From Mycetocola miduiensis (lineage in GTDB: Bacteria > Actinomycetota > Actinomycetes > Actinomycetales > Microbacteriaceae), in contig NZ_FOVM01000002.1 of NCBI RefSeq assembly GCF_900115155.1, positions 312,550-376,549 on the forward strand: a stretch of 64,000 nt of DNA. The letters run 5' to 3'. The notes under the pieces are model-generated. The model did no database searches, was not told where the DNA came from, and saw only the letters and a list, made by a program, of their open reading frames with translations. Below, piece after piece: positions 18,576 to 27,286 of this stretch (positions are counted from its first letter, which is position 1; every line of letters starts with the position of its first letter). A program made the translations under genes and the position numbers.

Positions 18576-20624
18576 TCAGTCCGCTAGGCCGCGTCGCTCC
18601 AGCAGCGGCTCGATGCGGGCATCCCGGCCCCGGAACTCGCGATACGCCTCGAGCGGATCCTTGCTGCCACCGACACCCAGCAGGAGGGAACGGAACCGGT
18701 CGCCGTTCTCGCGCGTCAGCCCGCCGTTCTCCGTGAACCACTCGACGGCATCCGCATCGAGGACCTCACTCCAGATGTAGGAGTAGTAGCCGGCGTCATA
18801 GCCGCCGGAGAAAGTGTGCGCGAAGTAGGTGCTCGAGTACCGTGACGGCACGGCCGGGTTATCGAGCCCGGCCGCAGCCAGAGCGTCCCGTTCAAATGCG
18901 GCGACGTCGCTGACCACCGTGCCTGAGCCAATCCGGTGCCAGGCCTGATCGAGCATGGCCGCAGCGAGGTATTCGCTGGTGAGGAATCCCTCGTTGAACG
19001 AGGTGGACCTGCGGATGTTGTCGACGAGCTCCTGGGGCATCCGTTCGCCGGTCTCGTGGTGCACGGCGTAATTGGCGAGCACCTCCGGCCACAGCATCCA
19101 CATCTCGTTCACCTGGCTCGGGAACTCGACGAAGTCACGGTACACGTTTGTTCCGGCGAATCGCGGGTAACTGACCCGGGCGAAAAGCCCATGAAGGGCG
19201 TGGCCGAACTCGTGGAAGAACGTTTTCACCTCGTCGAAGCTGAGCAGGGTGGGCGCACCCGGCGCGGGTTTGGGCACGTTGAGGTTGTTCACGACAACAG
19301 TGGGCTGGTCGAGCAGTGCGTTCTGAGCGATCAACGGGTTCATCCACGCGCCGCCCCGCTTGGAGTCGCGCGTGTAGAGGTCGAGCAGGTAGAGGCCGAC
19401 GGGGGAGCCGTCCGCTTCGCTCACCTCGAAGACCCGGACTTCCGGATGGTAGGCGTCGAGGTCGGTGCGTTCGGTGAACCGTACACCGTAGAGCTGCGCG
19501 GCGGCGAAGAAGATCCCGTCTATGAGCACGCGCTGCGCTTCGAAGTACGGCCGCATGGCCGCCGTGTCGACGGCGTACCTGGCCTCACGCACCTGCTCGG
19601 TGAGAAACGCCCAGTCCCAGCTCGACACCTCGTACGAAATCTCACCGGCATCGACGAGCGCCTGCAGGTCGGTCAGCTCAGCACGGGCGTTGCGCGCGGC
19701 GGCCGGCGCGAGCGATCCAAGCATTCGAGCGACGTTCTCCGGATTCTTCGCGGTCTCATCTGCTGTCACGAACGCCGCGTGCGAGTCGAAGCCGAGCAGG
19801 GTAGCCCGCTCGGCTCGGAGCCGCGTGATCTCGAGGACGAGGCTCTTGTTGTCGTAGTCACCGCCCCGGATGCCTCGCGAGCGCGACGCGCGCATGATCC
19901 GTTCACGGACGTCCCGCCTGGTGAGACTCGCAAGGGCCGGATGCCCCGTCGGCAGCACCAGGGTGAGCAGGTAGCGGTCGTCAAGTCCGCGCTCCCGGGC
20001 AGCTTCAGCCGCGGCGGAGATCTCGCCCTCGGTGAGCCCGTCGAGCTCGGCAACATCGTCGAAGAGAACAGCGAGGTCGTTGGTGTCGGCAAGCAGATTC
20101 TTCTCGAACCGGGTCGTCAGGGTCGACAGTGTGCTGTTGAGCGTACGGAGCCGGTCCTTCTCCGGTTCGCTGAGGCCCGCGCCGGCGAGGGTGAATTCGG
20201 TGTGGTACCGCTCGAGAAGGTACCGCGATTCGTCATCCAGCCCGAGGGCATCGAGCCGTGAATGCAGGAAGTCGATGCGGGCGTACAACGCTGGGTTCAG
20301 CCGGATCGCGTCGGAGTGGGCAGCGAGCAACGGGGCGATGTGCTCCTCAAGTGCCAAGGTAACTGGGTTCGAATCGGCCGAACTCTTGTTGAAGAAGACG
20401 TTTCCGGCCCGTGCGAGGATCTGTCCGGAACGCTCAAGCGCGAGGATGGTGTTCTCGAAGGTGGCGGCATCGGTCGACGTGACGATCGCTTCGATTTCTG
20501 CGAGCTGCTCGGTCATGCCCTGTTCGAAGGCAGGGCGGTAGTGCTCGTCGCGGATGTCGGCGAACGGCGGCAGCTGGTACGGCAGCGTGCTCGGAACGAG
20601 GAACGGGTTCAGCGGCTCTGGCAT
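18576..20624 (-). CDS. M3-family oligopeptidase (peptidyl-dipeptidase Dcp type)
   Basis: A 682-residue zinc peptidase that trims oligopeptides in the cytoplasm. The zinc motif is HEFGH starting at H471 (TFFHEFGHALHGLF), with the downstream glutamate ligand in the NVYRDFVEFPSQ region. C-terminal pieces FSGGYDAGYYSY and YREFRGRD match Dcp/OpdA. There is no signal peptide. Length is normal. It is convergent with clpX and divergent from the methyltransferase gene, so it is probably monocistronic. Confidence 0.93.
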   Translation of the reverse strand: MPEPLNPFLVPSTLPYQLPPFADIRDEHYRPAFEQGMTEQLAEIEAIVTSTDAATFENTILALERSGQILARAGNVFFNKSSADSNPVTLALEEHIAPLLAAHSDAIRLNPALYARIDFLHSRLDALGLDDESRYLLERYHTEFTLAGAGLSEPEKDRLRTLNSTLSTLTTRFEKNLLADTNDLAVLFDDVAELDGLTEGEISAAAEAARERGLDDRYLLTLVLPTGHPALASLTRRDVRERIMRASRSRGIRGGDYDNKSLVLEITRLRAERATLLGFDSHAAFVTADETAKNPENVARMLGSLAPAAARNARAELTDLQALVDAGEISYEVSSWDWAFLTEQVREARYAVDTAAMRPYFEAQRVLIDGIFFAAAQLYGVRFTERTDLDAYHPEVRVFEVSEADGSPVGLYLLDLYTRDSKRGGAWMNPLIAQNALLDQPTVVVNNLNVPKPAPGAPTLLSFDEVKTFFHEFGHALHGLFARVSYPRFAGTNVYRDFVEFPSQVNEMWMLWPEVLANYAVHHETGERMPQELVDNIRRSTSFNEGFLTSEYLAAAMLDQAWHRIGSGTVVSDVAAFERDALAAAGLDNPAVPSRYSSTYFAHTFSGGYDAGYYSYIWSEVLDADAVEWFTENGGLTRENGDRFRSLLLGVGGSKDPLEAYREFRGRDARIEPLLERRGLAD

Positions 20625-20686
20625 GTCCCAACCCTACGGCCGACATGTGTACCGAGCCCCTCCCGGCGCACCCATAGGGTTGAGTC

Positions 20687-21493
20687 ATGGCTAACTCTGA
20701 ACGCTACACGCTGGGGCATCACGAGAGCGTTCTCCGTACCCACAGTTGGCGCACTGTCGATAATTCAGCGGCATACCTGGCGCCCCACCTGACCCGCGGC
20801 GCTTCTGTGCTCGATGTCGGCAGCGGCCCCGGCACGATCACGATCGACATCGCCCAGCGGGTCTTCCCCGGCAATGTCATCGGGATGGATGCCTCCGCCG
20901 ACGTCTGCGTCCACGCGTCGACCCTCGCGCGTGACAGCGACGTGCTGAACGTCGACTTCGTCGCCGGGGATGCGTATGCGCTCGACTTTCCCGACGACAC
21001 CTTCGACGTCGTCCACGCCCACCAGGTGCTGCAGCACGTCGGCGATCCCGTCGCTGTGCTGCGTGAGATGCGCCGTGTGGTGAAGCCGGGCGGCATTGTC
21101 GCCGCGCGGGATGTCATCTACGGCGCTGCATCCTGGTATCCGCTTCTGCCCGGGCTCGACACCTGGATGCGTGTGTATCAGTCCGTCGCGCGATCCAACT
21201 CCGGCGAGCCGAATGCGGGCCGCTCGCTCAAGGCGTGGGCGTTCGAAGCGGGGTTCACCGATGTGGAGAGCACCGCGTCGGTGTGGTGCTTTTCAACCGA
21301 CGACGATCGGGACTGGTGGGGCAGCGCATGGGCTGAGCGTGCCGTCAAATCCAGCTTCGCGTGGCAGTCGATTGAAACCGGCGCCGCCAGCCAGGCGGAT
21401 CTTGAGGAGATCTCCGCGGCCTGGACCGCCTGGGTCGGCGACTCGCGCGGATGGTATGCGATGCCCCACGGCGAGATCCTGGCCCGTAAGTAG
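20687..21493 (+). CDS. Class I SAM-dependent methyltransferase
   Basis: A 268-residue UbiE/Methyltransf_11-type enzyme. Motif I is VLDVGSGPGTITIDIA (about 41-56), motif II GMDASADV and motif III around DFPDDTFDVVHAHQVLQH. The C-terminal part has many tryptophans and probably shapes the acceptor pocket. The substrate cannot be told from sequence. It is divergent from the M3 peptidase with a 62-bp gap. Confidence 0.85.
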   Translation: MANSERYTLGHHESVLRTHSWRTVDNSAAYLAPHLTRGASVLDVGSGPGTITIDIAQRVFPGNVIGMDASADVCVHASTLARDSDVLNVDFVAGDAYALDFPDDTFDVVHAHQVLQHVGDPVAVLREMRRVVKPGGIVAARDVIYGAASWYPLLPGLDTWMRVYQSVARSNSGEPNAGRSLKAWAFEAGFTDVESTASVWCFSTDDDRDWWGSAWAERAVKSSFAWQSIETGAASQADLEEISAAWTAWVGDSRGWYAMPHGEILARK

Positions 21494-21563
21494 CGAACGG
21501 ATGCCGTCCACCAGCACGCGGCGCGGCGTCCGCGAAACGGCGACTCGAGCTCGCCGCGCGGCG

Positions 21564-21827
21564 CTACTCCTCTTCGTCGTCGGTGAGGGCCGCGTCGTGC
21601 TGGCGGATCGTCGCCGAATCGGCGACGTCGTTGTAGGTGATGATCGTGCCGTCGTCGAGTTCGAGCACCGGGCGACGTTCAAGCCAGGTGAGCGTCCAGC
21701 GCCAGCCGCGGGCGTCGACGTCGTCGGCGCGAAGTTCATCCTCGACCGTGCGCACAGCCGAAACGACAACCTCGGGGAGCGAAGCGGCCGGCGGGTCTCC
21801 GACACTCCATCGGGTACCGAGTTGCAT
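21564..21827 (-). CDS. Small acidic hypothetical protein
   Basis: An 87-residue soluble protein, rich in aspartate and glutamate, ending DDEEE. The middle reads RGWRWTLTWLERRPVLELDD, and I recognise no family. The start ATG overlaps the stop of the upstream GNAT gene by one base (TGATG), the usual sign of translational coupling, which supports a real gene. Its role may relate to the acetyltransferase. Confidence 0.6.
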   Translation of the reverse strand: MQLGTRWSVGDPPAASLPEVVVSAVRTVEDELRADDVDARGWRWTLTWLERRPVLELDDGTIITYNDVADSATIRQHDAALTDDEEE

Positions 21828-22273
21828 CAGACGGCGCGGTCGTAGGTGACCCAGTTCGTGCGCGCAGCGACCTTGTCGTAGAGCACCCGGGCTTCGTCGT
21901 TGTCAGGGGCGGTGATCCACCGGATGATGTCTGAGCGCTGGTCCCTGGCGATCTCGGTGACACGATCGATCAGGGCGGTCGCTATGCCGTTGCCCCTGGC
22001 CTCCGGCGAGACGAACAAGTCGTCGATGTAAATCCCTGTTCCCCCGGCAAGGGGGCGGGGGAAGGTTCGGTAGTGGGCGAGGCCGACGAGCGTCCCGTCT
22101 TCGTCCTGAGCGATGAGAGCCGACAGGTCATGGGTTTCGTCGGTGATCCAGCTCCACACCAGTAGGGCCTTTTCATCGGGCACCGGTGTGCCGTAGAAGT
22201 CGCCGTAGTCGGCGAACAGGGGCAGCCAGTTGAAGAAGTCGCGGTCTCGGGTGTTGCGAATCTCAAAAGTCAT
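21827..22273 (-). CDS. GNAT-family N-acetyltransferase
   Basis: A 148-residue enzyme with the GNAT fold. The acetyl-CoA binding motif A is FVSPEARGNGIATALID (R/Q-x2-G-x-G/A pattern) after strand GIYIDDL, and the C-terminal NDEARVLYDKVA is the typical motif B helix. The acceptor is unknown. It lies 9 bp after valS on the same strand and overlaps the small acidic gene, so the three probably share a transcript. Confidence 0.88.
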   Translation of the reverse strand: MTFEIRNTRDRDFFNWLPLFADYGDFYGTPVPDEKALLVWSWITDETHDLSALIAQDEDGTLVGLAHYRTFPRPLAGGTGIYIDDLFVSPEARGNGIATALIDRVTEIARDQRSDIIRWITAPDNDEARVLYDKVAARTNWVTYDRAV

Positions 22274-22282
22274 GGTTTCTCC

Positions 22283-24880
22283 TCAACTGGGGTTCGACGT
22301 AGGGGTGTCGACCGGGGCGAAGTCCACTCCGGTGACGGTCAGTTCGTCCGCCGGAGTGAAACTGAGCTTAACGATACGGCCGACCGCTTTCAGATCCCCC
22401 TCTGCGAGGGTCAATAGAGCGATATCATCCGGGGTTCCGGTGAGCGTCGCCTCGTTGAGGCTGGTCTTCTGTGACACCTTCGCGTCGGTCTTCACGCGAC
22501 GGATGCTGGTCAGCGCCTGTCCGGTGAGGACGAGGAGTCGCGGGTTTCCAGACGCGGTCAGCTCGTCGGTCGTCGGCCAGCTGGCGGCGTGCACGGATCC
22601 GTCGTTCCACCACGACCAGGACTCGTCTGCTGCGAACGGGATGAAGGGGGCGAAGAGCCTCAGCAGAGTGCGGAGAGCCTCACGCAGAGCGGCGACAGCG
22701 GAAGCCTGGCCGGGGTGCGACGCGTCGTAGGCGCGTTCCTTCACGAGTTCGAGGTAGTCGTCGCAGAAGGTCCAGAAGAACGACTCGGTCGTCTCGAGCG
22801 CCTTGGCGTGGTCGTACGCTTCAAAGGCGGTGGTCGCGTCCGCGACGACCGTTTTGAGTGTCGCGAGCATGCTGAGGTCGATCGCTTCGGTCACCGGTGC
22901 GTCGGCAGCGGATTCGAAGCTGAGGATGAACTTCGACGCGTTGAGCACCTTGATGGCGAGTCGGCGGCCGATCTTGATCTGGGTCGGGTTCTGCGGGTCG
23001 AACCCGGCGTCCGTTCCGAGGCGTGAGGATGCTGCCCAGTACCGGACGGCATCCGAACCGTGCTTCTCGAGAATGTCGGCGGGGGTGATGACGTTGCCCT
23101 TGGACTTCGACATCTTCTTGCGGTCGGGGTCGAGGATCCAGCCGGAGAGAGCGGCGTGCTCCCAGGGTTTCTCGTTGTACTCGAGCGCTGAGCGCAGCAT
23201 GGTCGAGAACAGCCAGGTACGGATGATGTCCTGCCCCTGCGGGCGCACGGAGAACGGGAAGACGACGTTCCACAGTTCGGCATCGCGTTCCCAGCCGCCC
23301 GCGAGCTGCGGGGTGAGCGATGAGGTCGCCCAGGTGTCCATGATGTCGAGTTCGCCGACGAAACCGCCCGGCACGTTGCGCTGGGATTCGTCGTAGCCGG
23401 GGGCTGTGTCGCTGGACGGATCGACCGGGAGCGACGCGGCATCCGGCAGGATCGGCGATTCGTAGATCGGTTCGCCGTGCCCGTCGAGGGGATACCAGAG
23501 CGGGATCGGCACTCCGAAGAACCGCTGGCGCGAGATCAGCCAGTCGCCCGTGAGGCCGCCGACCCAGTTCTCGTACCGGACACGCATGAAGTCAGGGTGC
23601 CACTGGAGTTCTTTGCCCAGTTCGATCAGGCGGGCACGGAGCTGTTCGTCGCGGGCGCCGTTCCTGATGTACCACTGGCGGGTGGAGACGATTTCGAGGG
23701 GCTTGTCGCCCTTCTCGTAGTACTTGACCTGGTGGGTGGTCGGCTTCGGCTCACCGATGAGGTCGCCGGAGTCGGTGAGCAGCTGGACGATGGCCTGCTT
23801 CGCGCTGAACACGGTTTTGCCGGCGATTTCGCGGTAGGCGGCGAGTCCGGACTCAGACGTGATCACATCGGGTGCTTCGTGGACGATCCGACCGTCGCGG
23901 CCCATGATGGTGCGGTTGGGCAGATCGAGCTCGCGCCACCAGACCACGTCGGTGACGTCACCGAACGTACAGATCATTGCGATACCCGCGCCCTTGTCGG
24001 GTTGCGCCAGGTGGTGCGCAAGCACGGGAACCTCGACGCCGAACAACGGGGTCGTGACCGTGGTACCGAAGTACGGCTGGTAGCGCTTATCGTCCGGGTG
24101 CGCGACCAGGGCGACGCAGGCAGGGAGCAGCTCAGGCCGGGTGGTCTCGATCTCGATGGTTCCACCGTCGGGCTTTGCGAAGGCGAGCCGGTGGTACGAC
24201 GCCGGCTGTTCCTTGTCCTCGAGCTCGGCCTGCGCGACAGCGGTGCGGAAGGTGACATCCCACAGGGTCGGCGCCATAGCTTGGTACGCCTCACCGCGCT
24301 CGATGTTGCGAAGAAAGGCGAGCTGGCTGACCCGGATGGAGTCGTCGCCGATGGTGCGGTACGACTGCGACCAGTCGACGGACAGGCCCAGTGTGCGCCA
24401 GAGCGCTTCGAACTGCTTCTCGTCTTCAGCGGTGAGCTTCTCGCAGAGTTCGATGAAGTTGCGGCGTGAGATGGGCTTCTGGTCGGCCGCCTTGGAGCTC
24501 TTGCCATCTCCGCCTTCGAACGGCGGCACGAACCCGGCGTCGTATGGGAGTGTCGGGTCGCAGCGCACGCCGTAGTAGTTCTGCACGCGGCGCTCGGTCG
24601 GCAGGCCGTTGTCGTCCCAGCCCATCGGGTAGAAGACCTGCTTGCCGGTCATCCGCTGGAACCGGGCGACCACATCCGTGTGGGTGTAACTGAAGACGTG
24701 ACCGATGTGCAGCGACCCTGACGCGGTCGGCGGGGGAGTATCGACGGAGTACACACACTCGCGGCCGCCCTCGAGAGCTGCGGCGCGGTTAAACCGGTAG
24801 GTGCCCGCTTCTTCCCACGTGGGACCCCACTTGGATTCAAGGCCTTCGAGTGCCGGCTTGTCTGGAACTTGCGCGGTCAT
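22283..24880 (-). CDS. valS: Valyl-tRNA synthetase
   Basis: An 865-residue class I synthetase charging tRNA-Val. The HIGH box appears as GSLHIGHVFSYTHTD and the KMSKS box as KKMSKSKGNVITP; the editing (CP1) domain includes ETTRPELLPACVALVAHP. The start at 24880 (MTAQVPDKPALEGLESKW) has GGAGTA 7 nt upstream; an in-frame ATG 30 nt earlier lacks this. The C-terminal coiled-coil of E. coli ValS is missing, as in the shorter actinobacterial/archaeal-like type, and the protein ends soon after the anticodon-binding domain. Confidence 0.96.
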   Translation of the reverse strand: MTAQVPDKPALEGLESKWGPTWEEAGTYRFNRAAALEGGRECVYSVDTPPPTASGSLHIGHVFSYTHTDVVARFQRMTGKQVFYPMGWDDNGLPTERRVQNYYGVRCDPTLPYDAGFVPPFEGGDGKSSKAADQKPISRRNFIELCEKLTAEDEKQFEALWRTLGLSVDWSQSYRTIGDDSIRVSQLAFLRNIERGEAYQAMAPTLWDVTFRTAVAQAELEDKEQPASYHRLAFAKPDGGTIEIETTRPELLPACVALVAHPDDKRYQPYFGTTVTTPLFGVEVPVLAHHLAQPDKGAGIAMICTFGDVTDVVWWRELDLPNRTIMGRDGRIVHEAPDVITSESGLAAYREIAGKTVFSAKQAIVQLLTDSGDLIGEPKPTTHQVKYYEKGDKPLEIVSTRQWYIRNGARDEQLRARLIELGKELQWHPDFMRVRYENWVGGLTGDWLISRQRFFGVPIPLWYPLDGHGEPIYESPILPDAASLPVDPSSDTAPGYDESQRNVPGGFVGELDIMDTWATSSLTPQLAGGWERDAELWNVVFPFSVRPQGQDIIRTWLFSTMLRSALEYNEKPWEHAALSGWILDPDRKKMSKSKGNVITPADILEKHGSDAVRYWAASSRLGTDAGFDPQNPTQIKIGRRLAIKVLNASKFILSFESAADAPVTEAIDLSMLATLKTVVADATTAFEAYDHAKALETTESFFWTFCDDYLELVKERAYDASHPGQASAVAALREALRTLLRLFAPFIPFAADESWSWWNDGSVHAASWPTTDELTASGNPRLLVLTGQALTSIRRVKTDAKVSQKTSLNEATLTGTPDDIALLTLAEGDLKAVGRIVKLSFTPADELTVTGVDFAPVDTPTSNPS

Positions 24881-25053
24881 GGGGTACTCCGATTTCGATA
24901 TAGGCGGCACCGTGTGAACGTGCCTGAGTGTGTGGGGTGCGTCAATCGTAGCGGAGCCGAGCAGTCGATAAACCCGAGCGGGGGGTGCCGGGCCTGAACG
25001 TGTGGCGAGCGCAAGCCCCTGTCATCCGACGGGGCGCTTCCTAAACTGGCGCG

Positions 25054-27225
25054 GTGCAAGGTCTTCAAGCAGTGGGAACGACGAATCAGCAGCCGAAAAC
25101 AGATGCTGGCCACCGCACCGACATCCAGGGGCTGCGCGCCGTCGCCGTGGTCCTCGTCGTCGTCTTTCACCTCTGGCCGGATGCTCTCCGTGGCGGCTAT
25201 GTGGGCGTCGACGTCTTCTTCGTGCTCTCCGGCTTCCTCATCACGACCCATCTTCTCCGCGAAGTGGAGCGCACCGGCTCGGTCTCGCTCGCCGGGTTCT
25301 GGGCGCGACGTGCCCGGCGGCTCCTGCCCGCGTCGCTCACGGTGCTTGTCGTCACGACGTGTGGCATCTGGCTTGTCGCCCCAGCCGGTGCGATCGGGCG
25401 TTTTCTCGGTGAGGTGATGACATCCGCCGTTTACATCGAGAACCTCGCGCTTGCCGGAAGCTCGGTGGACTACCTGGCCGTCGACGCTGCCCCGTCTCCG
25501 GTGCAGCACTTCTGGTCGCTGTCGGCTGAGGAACAGTTCTATCTGGTGTGGCCGGTGTTGATTCTCGGGGCTGTGGTGTTGTCCAGGCGTCTGCGGTCAA
25601 CCCACCTGTGTCCAGCGGAGTCCAGCAAGCCTCAGTACCGGCGGGCCGTCGGTGTGGCCCTTGTCCTCGTCGTCGCCGTTTCGCTGGCCTGGTCGGCGAT
25701 CTACACGGTGAGGGATCCGGCACCGGCCTATTTTCTTGCGACGACACGGGCATGGGAGTTCGGTGCAGGAGGTTTGCTCGCGGTGGCGAGCCCGGTGTTC
25801 GCCGGTAGGCTCACCCGTCGCAGCATTGGCGGCGTTCGTGGCATCCGTGGCGTTCGCTCTGCCGTTGCGTGGGCCGGGCTGGCAGCGATCGGGCTGGCTG
25901 CGGTGGCGTACGGCCCCTCGACGCCGTTCCCCGGTTGGGCGGCGGCGCTGCCCGTCCTTGGCACCCTCGCGGTGATCGGAACGGCGGAGCCGACCGGACG
26001 ATTCGCCCCGACGCGGATGCTGGCGCTCGGTCCGGTGCAGCGCATCGGCGATCTGTCCTATGGGATCTACCTGTGGCACTGGCCATTGATCGTTCTTCTC
26101 CCGCTTGGTCTCGGCCGTGCTCTCTCGTGGGTCGATGCCCTGGCCGTCGCAGTCGCCAGTGCGGCGCTCGCTGCCGCGACGGAACGCTGGATCGAGAATC
26201 CGATCCGCAGGGGAGTCCTCTCCGCCCGGAGACCCCGGTACACCCTGGTGGTGGTGGCGGCAGCGATGGCTGTGGTCGTGATCCTTCCGCTGTCGACTCT
26301 CGGGATGGCGGCCGAGCGGCTCACGGCGGAGCAGGAGAAGATCGAGGCCCTCGTTGACGCGAACCCGGAATGTCTTGGCGCAGCGGCGGTGGACAGTGGC
26401 GATTGCGCGAGGGTGACAGCGGTTTCTGCCGTGATCCCCGACCCGTCGCTGGCCGCTGCTTCCCCCGAACACTGCATCACCGACATCCGTTCGGCCGAGC
26501 TGAAGGTCTGCTCCTACGGCGTTCCAGCCGACCGGGCGTCGCGCAGGGTCGCCCTCGTCGGTGACTCCCACGCTGAACAGTGGCTGCCCGCGTTCGCCGA
26601 GATCGCAAGCCAACGCGACTGGGCGCTCGTTGTCCTCGCCAAGAGCTCGTGCCCATTCGGTCCTGACCAGCGATTCTCGAAGGACATGTCCGCCGAGGTC
26701 CTCGCCGTCATGAACGAGTCGTGCGCGGACTGGAACGAACAGGCGCTCGACTGGCTGGATCAGCATCCGGAAGTGAGCGTGATGTTCACCGCGGCGCGGG
26801 CGCGGAACGCCGTCGTCGCGGACGAAACGGATGCCGACTGGCAGGGGACCGCCAGCCGGCAGTACCGGGAGCGGTGGGCAGAGTTGGCGCCCACCATTGA
26901 GCGGGTCGTCGTTCTACGCGACACTCCGCGGATGAACGACGATTACCTGTCCTGCGTGGCCGGCTCCGGTGAGGGCGCCGCCGAGCTGTGCGCCGTGGAC
27001 GTGTCCGAGGCGGTCGACAGGGACCCGGCGGTCGAAGCAGCCTCGGATTCTCCGGATTCCAGGGCAGCGGTGATCGACCTGACGAACTACTTCTGCCCTG
27101 ACGGGTCGTGCCGACCGGTGATCGGCGGAGTCCTCGCGTACCGGGACACCCACCACATCAGCTGGGTCTACGCGAACACCCTCGTGCCGTTCCTGTCGGA
27201 AGAGATCGACGCGCTGATCCCTTAA
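25054..27225 (+). CDS. OafA/YrhL-type acyltransferase with C-terminal SGNH domain
   Basis: A 723-residue membrane enzyme. Residues 20-400 hold about ten membrane segments of the Acyl_transf_3 family, with the motif TDIQGLRAVAVVLVVVFHLW carrying the catalytic-type histidine and GVDVFFVLSGFLI. After a linker the SGNH hydrolase-like domain has VALVGDSHAEQW (block I) and DTHHISWVY (block V, D-x2-H). Such fusions O-acylate cell-surface glycans or teichoic-acid-like polymers. The start is GTG at 25054; a second GTG at 25072 is possible. It is divergent from valS. Confidence 0.9.
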   Translation: MQGLQAVGTTNQQPKTDAGHRTDIQGLRAVAVVLVVVFHLWPDALRGGYVGVDVFFVLSGFLITTHLLREVERTGSVSLAGFWARRARRLLPASLTVLVVTTCGIWLVAPAGAIGRFLGEVMTSAVYIENLALAGSSVDYLAVDAAPSPVQHFWSLSAEEQFYLVWPVLILGAVVLSRRLRSTHLCPAESSKPQYRRAVGVALVLVVAVSLAWSAIYTVRDPAPAYFLATTRAWEFGAGGLLAVASPVFAGRLTRRSIGGVRGIRGVRSAVAWAGLAAIGLAAVAYGPSTPFPGWAAALPVLGTLAVIGTAEPTGRFAPTRMLALGPVQRIGDLSYGIYLWHWPLIVLLPLGLGRALSWVDALAVAVASAALAAATERWIENPIRRGVLSARRPRYTLVVVAAAMAVVVILPLSTLGMAAERLTAEQEKIEALVDANPECLGAAAVDSGDCARVTAVSAVIPDPSLAAASPEHCITDIRSAELKVCSYGVPADRASRRVALVGDSHAEQWLPAFAEIASQRDWALVVLAKSSCPFGPDQRFSKDMSAEVLAVMNESCADWNEQALDWLDQHPEVSVMFTAARARNAVVADETDADWQGTASRQYRERWAELAPTIERVVVLRDTPRMNDDYLSCVAGSGEGAAELCAVDVSEAVDRDPAVEAASDSPDSRAAVIDLTNYFCPDGSCRPVIGGVLAYRDTHHISWVYANTLVPFLSEEIDALIP

Positions 27226-27230
27226 TTCCC

Positions 27231-27284
27231 GCCAGTTGCTGGTTTGAGGTGGTTCGCGGCACACCCTCATACGTAGCAACTCGC
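27231..27284. repeat. Long hairpin, GCGAGTTGC family, copy 2
   Basis: Arms GCCAGTTGCT (27231-27240) and AGCAACTCGC (27275-27284) pair with one mismatch, with a nested GAGGGTG-type stem inside. It lies between convergent genes and touches the end of the ABC ATPase gene, so it is well placed as a shared terminator. See copies at 1195-1254 and 33178-33241. Confidence 0.7.
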
Positions 27285-27286
27285 CG

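Noticed and set aside
18936-20261. 441-codon frame opposite the M3 peptidase
   Set aside because: Antisense shadow of a complete peptidase gene.
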